Shown: positions 40,436-50,217 of the stretch, in pieces
Layout of the letters: each line of letters begins with the position of its first letter
Numbering within the stretch: position 1 is the stretch's first letter
Assembly (NCBI GenBank): GCA_015520565.1
Contig: WAPW01000101.1
Location: 1-54,770, forward strand
Source of the DNA: Candidatus Aciduliprofundum sp.
GTDB lineage: Archaea > Thermoplasmatota > Thermoplasmata > Thermoplasmatales > Aciduliprofundaceae
Reading direction: 5' to 3'
Length of the DNA: 54,770 nt
Translations under genes and position numbers: made by a program
Notes under the pieces: generated by a model
The model's input: the letters and a program-made list of their open reading frames with translations, nothing else
Databases searched by the model: none
Told to the model about the DNA's origin: nothing

Positions 40436-40498
40436 CAAAATATTTAAATAAGGGGCACCTTTTAATTGGACATGGGTTTAATACCCAGGAGGACAAAA
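40436..40498 (+). promoter_or_regulatory. Strong pilin promoter and ribosome binding site
   Basis: A BRE/TATA block CCAAAATATTTAAATA at about 40436-40451 is followed by GGAGGA at 40490-40495, six bases before the pilin ATG, with an untranslated leader of about 25-30 bases. The same CCAAAA(n)ATATTTAAATA arrangement precedes the QueH-like gene, giving a consensus promoter for this genome. Confidence 0.6.
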
Positions 40499-40500
40499 CT

Positions 40501-41001
40501 ATGAAGAGGATATATAAGAAGAAAGAGGAGGGCGTAAGCCCGGTTATAGCTACCATTTTGATGGTTGCTATAACAGTAGTGTTAGCAGCGACAGTGTGGC
40601 TACTGGTCTCTGGGTACACTGGTGGGAGTTCTTCAACCCCACTAACAATGAGCTTGACATACGATGTACAACAGAGTACTGGAAATACTTCTGTTTTTGA
40701 TATAGCAATGAGCCATCCAACACAAGTCGATGTGACGAAAGTCAAGGTTACCGTGAAAAATGGCACTAGTTTAGTTGGTACAGTTTCAATCAGCGGTTTT
40801 GACAAGATGATAAAAGTAGGCACTAGTGGTGGCCAAAATATATATGTGAAAGTTTTTGACCTTAACAACAATACAAAGCTAGACACTGGAGATCAGATAA
40901 CATTGATCAATGGTGGTAAAGATTCCTCTCTCGGAGGATATACTATAATAGTATCAATTACTGGATACAGTGGCAACGCAAAGGCTACAGTGCCTTCCTA
41001 A
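40501..41001 (+). CDS. Archaeal type IV pilin-like protein
   Basis: 166 residues. The prepilin signal KKKEEGVSPVIATILMVAITVVLAATVW has the charged n-region, a likely cut just before the hydrophobic helix for an archaeal prepilin peptidase, and the SPVIATILMVAITV core of the archaeal pilin (DUF1628-like) family. The globular part is beta-rich with a DLNNNTKLDTGD loop resembling a calcium-binding site. Followed by a second pilin 58 bases downstream. No assembly ATPase gene lies in the window. Confidence 0.85.
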   Translation: MKRIYKKKEEGVSPVIATILMVAITVVLAATVWLLVSGYTGGSSSTPLTMSLTYDVQQSTGNTSVFDIAMSHPTQVDVTKVKVTVKNGTSLVGTVSISGFDKMIKVGTSGGQNIYVKVFDLNNNTKLDTGDQITLINGGKDSSLGGYTIIVSITGYSGNAKATVPS

Positions 41002-41058
41002 ACAAAGAATAAAGAAAATAAAAACCAATTTTTCCCTTTTTTATTTTTGGTGTGTGCG

Positions 41059-41550
41059 ATGAAGAAAGAGGAGGGCGTGACTCCCATTATAGGCATCTTG
41101 CTAATCGTTGCCATAACAATTATACTTGTTACCACAATTTACTTTTTTGCAACTAGCTATTTTAACACGCCTTATATGACCAACCAGCTAATGTGCACCC
41201 TCACAATGGAGCCGCAGGCCTCAAATTCCACTGATGTTTTCTTTACCATTGAAATGAGCAGCCCGCAGCAGATTGATGTGAGCATGGTAAAAATTGGCGT
41301 TTTTCATGGTGGGAAATACACAATGCTAAATTATTCATCCTCCACAGGCACTTGGAGCAATAATACCCAAGGCACATGGCATTATGAGGCAATATTCCAC
41401 GATAACAACAACAATAAAAAACTGGATAGTGGAGATGAAATTGAGATTAAAATCATTGGCACAAATGCCCCTCATTTCTCATCTGGAGATTCTATAAGAT
41501 TGAGCATCGTGGGGTATAATGGCGTTGCAACGGGGTACATAAAATTATAA
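41059..41550 (+). CDS. Second archaeal type IV pilin-like protein
   Basis: 163 residues. The shorter prepilin signal MKKEEGVTPIIGILLIVAITIILVTTIYF is of the same type as the first pilin. The head domain shares the pattern SSPQQIDVSMVKIGV with SHPTQVDVTKVKVTV upstream, and carries DNNNNKKLDSGDEIEIK, the counterpart of the calcium-like loop, so the two are diverged duplicates. A T-rich run (41027-41047) separates them and may terminate or pause transcription. The ATG at 41059 is preferred to the GTG at 41047. Confidence 0.83.
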   Translation: MKKEEGVTPIIGILLIVAITIILVTTIYFFATSYFNTPYMTNQLMCTLTMEPQASNSTDVFFTIEMSSPQQIDVSMVKIGVFHGGKYTMLNYSSSTGTWSNNTQGTWHYEAIFHDNNNNKKLDSGDEIEIKIIGTNAPHFSSGDSIRLSIVGYNGVATGYIKL

Positions 41551-41667
41551 TCTTCCTTCATTTCGCTACTCCAAGATTTTATACCTTTCCCGACATTCTC
41601 CCTTGCCCACTTGCCACAATATATTATCCCTGCAAAGGATAACTAACACTCAATGAACAAATATAAA

Positions 41668-42870
41668 TCACTTCCTCGCAATTATCTTTATCACATCACC
41701 ATCCTTGAGCTCGTAATCGTGGCCGAGAATTCTCTTGCTGCGGCCATCCACGGCACGAATAAAATTCTCACCAAGCTCTGTATGCACCTTGTATGCAAGC
41801 TCCAGAGCTGTGGAGCCAAGGGGAAATAGATAAACATCGGGAAGAACATTTCCATCCTTGTCCGTCCATTTATTCTCATCCTCCACAGGATAAACGGCAA
41901 TCATTTGCAGTACATTGAAAACTGTGTGCTCTATGACCTTCTGCACTCCCGTACCTCCAAATCTATGCATAAATTCGCGAATTTTCTCTAAAGCTTTAAG
42001 CTGTGCTGCACTCAATTTCTCCTCATGCAAAATCTTGAAATCCTCATCTCCTGGCTTGTAATCCACAAGTCCTGCTTTTGCAGCTCTGCGCAGTGCAAGC
42101 TCGTAATCTGCCGATATGGGTATGGCATCATAGCCCTTCTCCCTGCATCTCTCCAAGAATTTTTTCAAATAATCCTCATCGGTTATATCCGCCTTGTTGG
42201 CAGCGATTACCATTGGCTTGGCAATGCGCCTTATTTCAAAAGCTAGGGCAAGGATGTCCTCATCGCTCCATCTACTCGGCTTCTCGTCTAAATTCAAATG
42301 CGATAGTGCTGCATGTACTTGCTTATCATTTATGTTCAATCCTGACAATCTTTCAGCAATGGCCACCTCTATCTTTACCTTCTCCGCCTCCAATCTCCTC
42401 GCAATGCGGGTCCAGCCCCTGCCAATTATATCTGCAATCCAGTAGGCAATTTCCTTGTCTAAAAAATCAACATCCTTGCATGGGTCTCTGCTCCCCTTAG
42501 GCACAGGATTGCCCTCAGCATCCGTTGAGCCAGAAGCATCCACAATATGAATCAACGCTTCCGCTTGGCGCAAATCGTCCAAAAATTTATTGCCTAAGCC
42601 ACGGCCAGCATGCGCCTCGGGCACCAATCCAGCAACATCTATAAGCTCAACAGGTATGTATCTCGTGCCCTCTATGCACAACGATTTTTTTGGGTTGCAT
42701 GGCTTGCCCAACTCCAAATGGGGGCATGGCTTGCGAACATAGCTAATGGCACGATTTGCCTCAATGGTGGTAAATGGATAATTTCCAATCTCAACTGTTT
42801 GCAGGGTCGCAGCTGCGAAGAATGTGGATTTTCCAACATTGGGCTTGCCCACAATGCCTAGCTCTACCAT
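41668..42870 (-). CDS. YchF/OBG-family GTPase with TGS domain
   Basis: About 400 residues. G1 is GKPNVGKST at residues 8-16, [27 protein letters not shown] holds G3 and the family helix, and AANKADI is G4. The C-terminal TGS domain ([32 protein letters not shown]) ends in [11 protein letters not shown]. Ribosome-associated translation or stress GTPase. ATG at 42870 overlaps the stop of the UPF0179 gene; the ORF extends to 42909. Confidence 0.92.
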   Translation of the reverse strand: MVELGIVGKPNVGKSTFFAAATLQTVEIGNYPFTTIEANRAISYVRKPCPHLELGKPCNPKKSLCIEGTRYIPVELIDVAGLVPEAHAGRGLGNKFLDDLRQAEALIHIVDASGSTDAEGNPVPKGSRDPCKDVDFLDKEIAYWIADIIGRGWTRIARRLEAEKVKIEVAIAERLSGLNINDKQVHAALSHLNLDEKPSRWSDEDILALAFEIRRIAKPMVIAANKADITDEDYLKKFLERCREKGYDAIPISADYELALRRAAKAGLVDYKPGDEDFKILHEEKLSAAQLKALEKIREFMHRFGGTGVQKVIEHTVFNVLQMIAVYPVEDENKWTDKDGNVLPDVYLFPLGSTALELAYKVHTELGENFIRAVDGRSKRILGHDYELKDGDVIKIIARK

Positions 42871-43289
42871 GTGACCAGAACCTTCTTTAGGTTCTTGTTG
42901 TTTGGGCACTTGATATCTTCCACAATCTTCTCAACCTTTATCTTCGTTCCCTCTCTCAAGCCAAGAGGATGGCAAAGCTCGTAGTACTCGCAATTGTATT
43001 CCTTGCAATTTGCTGGTTTGAATGTAACTGTTTCTCCTTCAACCACACCTTTTGCATTTAGTGCAAGGGGCACAGGAAGCTCTTCCACTTCCACAGTTAC
43101 CACTTTGCCTCCATCATGCACTTTGCAATCGTGCTCTTTATCCCTTACAGCCGTTATCTTGTACCACTTTCCTTCGTCAAGATTAAAGCATACATTTTTC
43201 AACTTGCAGTTCCTACATTCTAACAGTGGCCCAAGATATTGAAACTCTAAACCCTCATGAGCAAGCTCTTTTCCTATCAGAGTAATCAT
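42864..43289 (-). CDS. UPF0179 family protein
   Basis: 141 residues. Cysteines are in CRNCKLKNVC near the start and in NCKEYNCEYYELC near residue 105, plus CPNNK at the end, suggesting one or two metal or iron-sulfur sites, as in the archaeal UPF0179 family. Between them is a small beta-barrel (WYKITAVRDKEHDC, VVTVEVEELPVPL). Function unknown. Coupled by overlap to the GTPase gene and four bases after egsA. Confidence 0.85.
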   Translation of the reverse strand: MITLIGKELAHEGLEFQYLGPLLECRNCKLKNVCFNLDEGKWYKITAVRDKEHDCKVHDGGKVVTVEVEELPVPLALNAKGVVEGETVTFKPANCKEYNCEYYELCHPLGLREGTKIKVEKIVEDIKCPNNKNLKKVLVTW

Positions 43290-43293
43290 TCTA

Positions 43294-44355
43294 TCACCTC
43301 CCTATTACTCCAGTTATTCGTGCCAGATTTCTGGCAGCTTCTTCTGTCAAGCCCCTCACCCCTAAAATTGTGTACCTATCCCTCATTTTATGAGCTTGAG
43401 TTAATGCGTTAATTATGTCCTCTTCCTCCACCCCTAGCTCAAGGGCCGTTGTGGGTGCGCCTATCATCCTCAACGCATCCCTAACTTTCTTCCAATTCCC
43501 ACCATGCAGGTACATCATCATTATGGTACCCACACCAACCATCTCCCCGTGCAATGCCTTTCCCGGAGCTATCTTCTCAAGAGCGTGCGCAAATAAATGC
43601 TCGCTCCCACTCGCCGGGCGGGAAGAATGGGCTATGCTCATTGCCATGCCAGAGGCCATTATGGATTTCACCACAATCCAAGCACTCTCCTCTAAATTCG
43701 GCTTTATGGCATCCGCATTCTCAAGCAAAAATTCTGCCGAGTACTTTGCCATGCCATAGGCGGTGGAGCTAAATGACTCATTTCTCAACTTGTGTGCGAG
43801 CTCCCAGTCCTTTATTGCCGTAATATTTCCTATAACATCAGCAGCTCCAGCAGCCAAGTACCTGTATGGAGCTTGAATTAGGATTTCAGTATCAGCCACG
43901 ATGCCCATGGGCTCGTGGGCATCCATTGATATACTTCCCTCACCGTTCTTTATTGTGGCCCTAGGACTGGCTATTCCATCATGCGTTGCAATTGTGGGCA
44001 CACTTATGAATGGCAAGCTTAAATCGTAGGAGGCTTTCTTTGCTAGATCTATCTTGCTCCCCCCTCCAACTCCAACGAGGAAATTCATACCCTTTGCCTT
44101 CTCCTTAACCTTGTCTAAATTCTCCATCGTGGCAGCAGAGGTCAAAATCACATCAACATTGAATTCAGAATCTTCCAAAATTTCCTTAACACTCTTACCT
44201 GCAACCTCATAGCTCTTCTGCCCGCTGACTAAGAGAGCATTGGTGCCAAAGCCAAACCTTCTGCACATTGGGCCAACCTGCTCAAGAACTTCATGCCCTG
44301 CATAAATCTCACGAGGTAGCTGTGTCCACTTGGATTTCTCAAATGTCATTTGCAT
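43294..44355 (-). CDS. egsA: sn-glycerol-1-phosphate dehydrogenase
   Basis: Makes sn-glycerol 1-phosphate from dihydroxyacetone phosphate, the backbone of archaeal ether lipids. 353 residues. The NAD-binding LVGVGGGSKIDLAKKASYD, PTIATHDGIASPRATI, and the metal ligands in ADVIGNITAIKDWEL, SGSEHLFAHAL and LHGEMVGVGTIMM match the family. ATG at 44355, or 44349 (better spaced from AGGGA); a TATA-like TTTTAATATG lies near 44375. Start of a probable operon with UPF0179 and the GTPase. Confidence 0.95.
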   Translation of the reverse strand: MQMTFEKSKWTQLPREIYAGHEVLEQVGPMCRRFGFGTNALLVSGQKSYEVAGKSVKEILEDSEFNVDVILTSAATMENLDKVKEKAKGMNFLVGVGGGSKIDLAKKASYDLSLPFISVPTIATHDGIASPRATIKNGEGSISMDAHEPMGIVADTEILIQAPYRYLAAGAADVIGNITAIKDWELAHKLRNESFSSTAYGMAKYSAEFLLENADAIKPNLEESAWIVVKSIMASGMAMSIAHSSRPASGSEHLFAHALEKIAPGKALHGEMVGVGTIMMMYLHGGNWKKVRDALRMIGAPTTALELGVEEEDIINALTQAHKMRDRYTILGVRGLTEEAARNLARITGVIGR

Positions 44356-44390
44356 TCCCTAAACCCTTTTCGCATATTAAAATTGCGATT

Positions 44391-46181
44391 TCAATTCTCC
44401 AACCCCAAATGCTTTAAAAGTGCCTTTGCTTTCCTCTCTTCCCCATTCTTAAGGTATGTGTATGCAAGATTCAGCTCAGCCTCATAGAATTCGGGGTCTT
44501 TAAAGAAGGCTTTTTTGAAATATTCTTCCGCATTCTTATATTTTCTAGCTTTAAAATATCGCAATCCGAGAGCATTCTCCGCAATCTCATCTTTGAATTT
44601 TTTAAGCTCGTCCCATCTTTTTTCCTCGTAGAGAATATGAGCATAGCCCCTAGGATATTCTTCCTCTTTCTTCTCCTCTTCCCTAGGGCATAGAATTACG
44701 CGCTTCATTGCCTCTAACCCCAAAGCGTTTAGCTCTTTAGGCCCTAACTCTTCCAAAGAATCTGCATTCATATCCGCAAGCTCTAACAATCTTTCTGTGT
44801 TCTTATGCAAGGCATCCTTTATTTCAGCCATAATTTGAGAGTATGCAAGCTCTTTCGCCTCAAGAATCTCTTTAAGTGCCTTTGCAACATTTCCCTTCTC
44901 CAAATTCTCCCTCGCATTCTTAATTTTCCTCTCAATATTTTCATCTTGTACACTTATTTTTTCAATTTCTTCCTTCAAAATTTTCTTTATTTCCTCATAA
45001 TCTTTTATCTCCCTATTCTTTCCTTCAAGCTTCTCTAAAAACTCCCTTGCCTCCTGATTCCCCGGCTCAAGCTCAAGTGCCTTCTTAACTGCCTCTATGG
45101 CCTCCTTTTTCATACTCCTCTTTGCAAATATATTCGCAAGGAGTAAATAGCCGCGGGCATCCTCCTTTAATTTCAAATAATCAGTTAAGGCATTTCTCGC
45201 CTCTTCGTACTTTTTCAAATCAAAATAGAGATACGCCTTATTCAAATACGCATCTGCAAATTTGGGATCAAACTGCAAAGCAGTGTTATAACTTCTCAAT
45301 GCCTCATCATACTTGCCCAAATACTTCAACGCTACCCCCCTATTGTTCCATATTGCAGGCAAATTCTCCCTCAATGCAAGGGCTTTATCGTAGCACATCA
45401 AAGCTTCTTGATATTTCTTTTGGGATAAGAGAACATTACCCCTATTTATCCAGCAGGGAACATTGAGGCGATTGAAATGCACACATTGTCCATACGCTTG
45501 CTCTGCTTCATCCAAATCTCCCTTATCTTCCAGAATTTCTCCAAATATGAACCAAGCTTCATCATCTTTAACATTCTCCTCCAAAATTTTCGTTATTACG
45601 CTTATCGCTTCCTCATACTTCCCCATCTTTTGCAGTATTCTCGCCTTTATCTTCATACCTTCCGGGGTAGCTTTTATCCCCAGAGCTTTATCAACATACT
45701 CCATCGCCTTCTCGTAATTCTCCTCATTTAAGAACTCCTTAGCCCATTGAAGCATTGATTCTAACTCTCCTGCACTGGGAAGGTACCTGCCCTCCCTAGC
45801 TTCTTTGCCCCTCTCCAAGCGGGTAAATTCTTCTTTCAAGCCGAATTCTTCAAGCAATCTCTCAAAATCTTTGCCATTCATAAGGGTTATGTCCTCCCCT
45901 AAATTCTCCTCTTCAAATTCACCCGTGGTTATAATCATCCATTTAATCTCCACACTCTCCACATCAATGAGCTCAAGAATCTCATCCTTCGTAACCTTGG
46001 GCTTGCGCAGAAATATAATGACATAGTGCAAGTTCTTACCCGGAATTGGCATGTAAGCATCAAAAACGGCAATATTCTCCCTATAAACGCTATTTCTTAT
46101 TTTGAATCCCATCTCGGATACGAGACGATTGCATAGATGTACGAATTCTTCCATGCTCATCTTCTCCACCGCTTCAATCAT
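44391..46181 (-). CDS. TPR-repeat protein with an N-terminal Mrr-like domain
   Basis: 596 residues. Residues 1-115 (EEFVHLCNRLVSEMGFKIRNSV, AVFDAYMPIPGKNLHYVIIFL, IKWMIITTGEFEEENL) look like a restriction-endonuclease-like fold of the Mrr type, but no E/Q-x-K catalytic pair is seen. Tandem TPRs occupy about 145-385 (CWINRGNVLLSQKKYQEALMCYDKAL, AIWNNRGVALKYLGKYDEALRSYNTAL). A charged coiled coil follows (390-470), and a final TPR pair (KYKNAEEYFKKAFF). A scaffold for protein contacts. Overlaps the upstream TPR gene by four bases. Confidence 0.75.
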   Translation of the reverse strand: MIEAVEKMSMEEFVHLCNRLVSEMGFKIRNSVYRENIAVFDAYMPIPGKNLHYVIIFLRKPKVTKDEILELIDVESVEIKWMIITTGEFEEENLGEDITLMNGKDFERLLEEFGLKEEFTRLERGKEAREGRYLPSAGELESMLQWAKEFLNEENYEKAMEYVDKALGIKATPEGMKIKARILQKMGKYEEAISVITKILEENVKDDEAWFIFGEILEDKGDLDEAEQAYGQCVHFNRLNVPCWINRGNVLLSQKKYQEALMCYDKALALRENLPAIWNNRGVALKYLGKYDEALRSYNTALQFDPKFADAYLNKAYLYFDLKKYEEARNALTDYLKLKEDARGYLLLANIFAKRSMKKEAIEAVKKALELEPGNQEAREFLEKLEGKNREIKDYEEIKKILKEEIEKISVQDENIERKIKNARENLEKGNVAKALKEILEAKELAYSQIMAEIKDALHKNTERLLELADMNADSLEELGPKELNALGLEAMKRVILCPREEEKKEEEYPRGYAHILYEEKRWDELKKFKDEIAENALGLRYFKARKYKNAEEYFKKAFFKDPEFYEAELNLAYTYLKNGEERKAKALLKHLGLEN

Positions 46182-47038
46182 CGCTCCACCCCCAAGAGCT
46201 CTGCATCAAATCCAGCTCTTTTCATCCTCGTTGCTATCTTCTTCCTCTCCTCCTGCATATCCAATTCCCCATATATGCGGTGAAGAAGAATATATGAGTT
46301 AAGATGGTACCTATTCTTGCTTAATGCTTTTTCCAAATACTCAATGGCATCCTTGTACCTTCCAAGCTTTACAAGGGAGAGAGCGAGCTTGTAATACACC
46401 TCATCCTTAGGATTCAATTCTGCCACATGCATGTACGCTTCGGCTGCACTTTCGTACTCTGCCATGGCATAAAGGGTATCTGCAAAATGCTCCCAAGAAT
46501 ACGCATCATCTAAAATCTCCATATACAACCCTTGAGCAGAATCCTTCTCTCCCATTTCAAGCAAAAGAGCTGCTTTCTCAAGAAGGTATTCTTTCTTACC
46601 ACTTTTTGCTAAAGAGTCAATCAATTTCAAAGCTCCTCTTAAATTGCCCCTCTCCTTCAATATCTTGTACCTCAAAAACTTGCCAGCATCTCCCTCAACT
46701 CTCTGAGCGAACAATTCTGCAAGGGAAAGATAGTAATCGGGGCTAATCTCAAAATTTTCAAGGTAGAAGGCATATCTGCTATGGAAGAATAAAGCTGCCT
46801 TTGCTAATATTTCAAAATTCACCTCTTCTCCCTTTAGCCCCTTTCTTGCCATATCATTAAGGGCAATAAGATTCTCATCACTTATTATTCCCCTTTCAAT
46901 TGCCTTCTCAAGCTCAAAAATCTTGTTGGGAGCGATGAAGCTCTTTCTCATCAAAAATGGATACTCTTCCATAATCTTGTGGGTGCATTCCTCGCACACA
47001 GGACGCTTTGATTCTCGTCCGCATATTATGCAATTCAC
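46178..47038 (-). CDS. TPR protein with N-terminal zinc finger
   Basis: 286 residues. The N-terminal MNCIICGRESKRPVCEECTHKI has two C-x2-C knuckles of a zinc finger. It is followed by a helical region and TPRs in the C-terminal half (YAMAEYESAAEAYMHVAELNPKDEVYYKLALSLVKLGRYKDAIEYLEKALSKN, in parts). The GTG start at 47038 is leaderless, with TTATAAAG about 22 bases upstream. Forms a two-gene operon with the larger TPR protein and probably acts with it. Confidence 0.75.
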   Translation of the reverse strand: MNCIICGRESKRPVCEECTHKIMEEYPFLMRKSFIAPNKIFELEKAIERGIISDENLIALNDMARKGLKGEEVNFEILAKAALFFHSRYAFYLENFEISPDYYLSLAELFAQRVEGDAGKFLRYKILKERGNLRGALKLIDSLAKSGKKEYLLEKAALLLEMGEKDSAQGLYMEILDDAYSWEHFADTLYAMAEYESAAEAYMHVAELNPKDEVYYKLALSLVKLGRYKDAIEYLEKALSKNRYHLNSYILLHRIYGELDMQEERKKIATRMKRAGFDAELLGVER

Positions 47039-47111
47039 AAGTAATATAGTACTTTATAAGATAAAAATTTTCTCACGGAAATTATTAATAATCGCCCCAT
47101 CATGCTTTCCT

Positions 47112-48050
47112 ATGAAAGTTCTGGCCCTGCAATGCAAGAGATTTGAATTGTTGAAAAGGATGCTAGAAGGATTTGATGTTAGATGCTTGGAAGATGCAGA
47201 TGATGAGTTCTTAAATTCTGTTGAAATTGTTTTGGCGCATAGCTGGAGAAAATTAGAAAGTGTGCTTCCAAAATTGAAGAATTTGAAGATGATTCAAGCA
47301 TTCTCTGCAGGCGTGGACCACTATCATTTTGAGAGAATCCCTGAAAATGTCATTGTATGCACGAACTCTGGTGGCAATTCTTGGGGTGTAGCTGAGCATG
47401 CCGTTGCTTTAATATTTGCAGCATTGAAGAAGGTTATTTACAGGCACAACGAGATGCTCAAGGGCAATTTTCCACAGATGGTAGAGTCAAAACTTCTCAG
47501 GGGTAAAATAGTAGGGCTAATTGGATTGGGAAATATTGCTAGAGAGCTAACTGCAATGCTTCGCGGCTTTCACCCCCGCTTTATGGGAATAAGCCGAAGC
47601 GGAAAATGCAGTTTTTGCGATGATTTCATATTCGTTGGCACTGTGGAGCAAATTGACTTCTTGCTTGAAAATTCAGATATTGTAGTTCTCGCCCTACCCC
47701 TAACAAAGAGCACAAAGGGATTAATAAATAGGGAGAAATTAAACCACATGAAGAAAGATGCAATCTTAGTTAATATTGCTCGTGGGAAAATTATAGTTGA
47801 GGAGGACTTATATGAATTCTTAAGAGAGAATAAAAATTTCACGGCAGCTCTGGATGCTTGGTGGCATTATGGTGAGGGATTTAAGCAAGAGTATCCCTTT
47901 GAGAAACTTCCAAATGTTATTCTAAGTCCCCACTGCGCTGGCTCATACGAGGGATTCTGGGACGAGCTAACAATCTGGGCTGCAGAGAACATAAAATTAT
48001 TTGCCCAAGGTAAGCCGAGAAATGTGGTGAGGAGAGAGGATTACTTATAA
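47112..48050 (+). CDS. D-isomer-specific 2-hydroxyacid dehydrogenase
   Basis: 312 residues. NAD-binding GKIVGLIGLGNIARELTAMLRG, the active-site arginine in LVNIARGKIIVEEDL, and the catalytic histidine in LSPHCAGSYEG (normally preceded by a conserved Glu region) fit the D-2-hydroxyacid dehydrogenase superfamily. The N-terminal domain is short (MKVLALQCKRFELLKRML). Substrate could be glyoxylate, phosphoglycerate or another 2-ketoacid; no serine genes are adjacent. The upstream extension of the ORF overlaps the TPR gene and is spurious. The 3' end overlaps the convergent glycosidase by ten bases. Confidence 0.85.
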   Translation: MKVLALQCKRFELLKRMLEGFDVRCLEDADDEFLNSVEIVLAHSWRKLESVLPKLKNLKMIQAFSAGVDHYHFERIPENVIVCTNSGGNSWGVAEHAVALIFAALKKVIYRHNEMLKGNFPQMVESKLLRGKIVGLIGLGNIARELTAMLRGFHPRFMGISRSGKCSFCDDFIFVGTVEQIDFLLENSDIVVLALPLTKSTKGLINREKLNHMKKDAILVNIARGKIIVEEDLYEFLRENKNFTAALDAWWHYGEGFKQEYPFEKLPNVILSPHCAGSYEGFWDELTIWAAENIKLFAQGKPRNVVRREDYL

Positions 48051-49300
48051 ATGTTCCCATATTTTTCTAAAATTTCATAATTTACTTCCTTTTCTTTGCT
48101 TATCTCTCCATAAACATAGGCACTTTTCCTCGGCTTTCTTTGAAAATTCTTGTAATTTATTTCCACTAATCCAAACCTTGGCGCGAAGCCCTTGTCCCAC
48201 TCAAAATTGTCCATAAAGGACCAGTAAAAATAACCCTTTACATTATGCCCTTCCTTAATCGCCCTATGCAACTCCTGCAAATGTTGAACTATAAAAGATA
48301 TTCGCCACTCATCATCCTTCGTTGCTATCCCATTCTCCGTTATGTAAATTGGCTTTTTGTACCTATAAACTTTCTCAACTGCTTTGTATATGCCCTCTGG
48401 ATACACACTCCAGCCCATATCCGTCCTCTTTTCCCCCATTTTTGCAGGCCTAACATCCAAGAAGAATTTTAAAGGGTTGTAGCTATGCCTCACTTGGTAA
48501 GCCGTGTAATAATTCACTCCTATGAAATCAGCATCGCTCTGTGGAACTTCATATCTCCCCATTATTCCTTCATAAGTGCCATTCCATATGGCATTCAAGA
48601 AATTGAAATTGAACATATTATCAACCTTCCTAGCAGCTTTTAAATCCTCATTTCTCTGGCTTGCAGCTAAGAAAATCGGTATGTTTTTAACCATCCCTAC
48701 TTTATGCTCCTTATGCAGAATTTCATAGGCAATTGAATGGGCCTTTAGAATATTAGCTGCAACTCTGCTTGCAACCTTGGGTGCTTTCTCAAATGGGGGC
48801 CATTTTCCAAAAATATAACCATTGGCCACATAAACCATAGGCTCGTTAAAAGTGGCAATCAATTTAACATCAAGAATGTCCTTCAAGGCCTTTACATACT
48901 CTTCCCAATACTTCAAATTATCCTCCTTCGTGAATCCCCCCTTTTCCAAAAACCAGAAGGGAAGGGTGAAATGATGCAAGGTTACCAATGGAATTATTCC
49001 TTTTTCATTTAGCAAATTTATGATTTCTTGGTACTTCTGCAAAGAATTCTCATTAATCTTACCCTCTTTAGGAAATATTCTTGCCCATTCAATAGAGGAT
49101 CTGTATGCGTTGTAGCCCAAAGAGCGCATTAATTCAATATCTTGCCTGTAAAGGTTCCAATAATTGCATGCCTTTCCTGATTTGAATGGCAATTTTCCTA
49201 TACTCTCATAATGCCACCAGTCGCTATTCACATTATCTCCTTCAATTTGGTGCGCTGCCGTTGCAGTTCCAAAAATGAAATTTGGTGGAAATTTTAGCAT
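48041..49300 (-). CDS. Family 1 glycoside hydrolase (beta-glycosidase)
   Basis: 419 residues of a GH1 TIM barrel. It opens KFPPNFIFGTATAAHQIEG, with LVTLHHFTLPFW. The acid/base Glu153 is in TFNEP and the nucleophile Glu322 in ITENG; GYFYWSFMDNFEWDKGFAPRFGLV is at the aglycone side. No signal peptide, so intracellular sugars are cleaved. Slightly shorter than the 480-510 residues of Sulfolobus and Pyrococcus enzymes. Lies next to a ROK sugar kinase that could phosphorylate the released glucose. Confidence 0.94.
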   Translation of the reverse strand: MLKFPPNFIFGTATAAHQIEGDNVNSDWWHYESIGKLPFKSGKACNYWNLYRQDIELMRSLGYNAYRSSIEWARIFPKEGKINENSLQKYQEIINLLNEKGIIPLVTLHHFTLPFWFLEKGGFTKEDNLKYWEEYVKALKDILDVKLIATFNEPMVYVANGYIFGKWPPFEKAPKVASRVAANILKAHSIAYEILHKEHKVGMVKNIPIFLAASQRNEDLKAARKVDNMFNFNFLNAIWNGTYEGIMGRYEVPQSDADFIGVNYYTAYQVRHSYNPLKFFLDVRPAKMGEKRTDMGWSVYPEGIYKAVEKVYRYKKPIYITENGIATKDDEWRISFIVQHLQELHRAIKEGHNVKGYFYWSFMDNFEWDKGFAPRFGLVEINYKNFQRKPRKSAYVYGEISKEKEVNYEILEKYGNIYK

Positions 49301-49334
49301 AAAAATGAATGAGCAAAGAAGTATAAAAAGGTGC

Positions 49335-50135
49335 TTAAAGCAATCCCCTCTCTGCTATTAGTGCAGCTCCAAGAGCCCCTGAATATTCGCTCTTAGCTCT
49401 CTCAAAAATTATATTATCCACATCTATGATGCTTAAAAGCTCTGCAAGCTCTTCCTTCATGGGCTCAATAAATAGCTCATAGGCGTTTGAAATACCTCCT
49501 CCAATTATTACAATTTCAGGGTCTAGCAATTGGATGGCATAGGATACTCCTCTACCTACTATCCTCCCATAATCCTTCATAAATTCCAACGCCTCTTTAT
49601 CTCCATTCATAGCTCTCTTTGCATTCTTTTCCACATTCACATACTTTCCTCCTGCTACCGTTTCAAAGCATCCTGTTTTTCCGCATTTGCATCTCTGCGT
49701 GAAGAATCCCTTTATATGGCCAATCTCCATGGCACTTCCTTTGCCAATATAGGGCATTCCTTTAAAAACAAGTCCTGCACCCACACCTGTGCCCAAGGCA
49801 ACAAGAAGAAGAGGGTCATACTTGCCCCCTCTAAGAGCATATTCACCATAAGCCATGGCAGTGCAATCGTTCATAATTATGGCTCTTTTGAAATAATGTC
49901 CCAAATCTTTTCCATCCAATTCGGATATATTTGGTGCCTTGACGCATATCCCATTTCGCAAATAGCAGGGTACGCCGATTCCCACAATTTTTTCTTCATT
50001 TTCTTCAATTATTCCCTCAATAATTTTTATAACCTCGCCCTTCTTAGTTTTTAATTTCCATTTCTCTTGAATTTCCCCATTCTCAACCCTAGCAGCAAGA
50101 ATATTCGTGCCTCCAACATCAATTCCTAAAGACAT
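49335..50135 (-). CDS. ROK-family sugar kinase (probable glucokinase)
   Basis: 266 residues. ATP-binding LGIDVGGTNILAARV and ALGTGVGAGLVF, a catalytic Asp in IIMNDCTAMAYGE, and the ROK zinc motif with GHIKGFFTQRCKCGKTGCFETV (His plus three Cys) place it in the ROK family. Glucose or a related hexose is the likely substrate given the beta-glycosidase 34 bases downstream. Likely cotranscribed with it. Confidence 0.88.
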   Translation of the reverse strand: MSLGIDVGGTNILAARVENGEIQEKWKLKTKKGEVIKIIEGIIEENEEKIVGIGVPCYLRNGICVKAPNISELDGKDLGHYFKRAIIMNDCTAMAYGEYALRGGKYDPLLLVALGTGVGAGLVFKGMPYIGKGSAMEIGHIKGFFTQRCKCGKTGCFETVAGGKYVNVEKNAKRAMNGDKEALEFMKDYGRIVGRGVSYAIQLLDPEIVIIGGGISNAYELFIEPMKEELAELLSIIDVDNIIFERAKSEYSGALGAALIAERGLL

Positions 50136-50217
50136 AGATTATAATCACAATGAATATAAATTAATTTGGCAAGGCAAAAAATTAATAACATCAATGCTAT
50201 AGATAACTGGGGATAGA

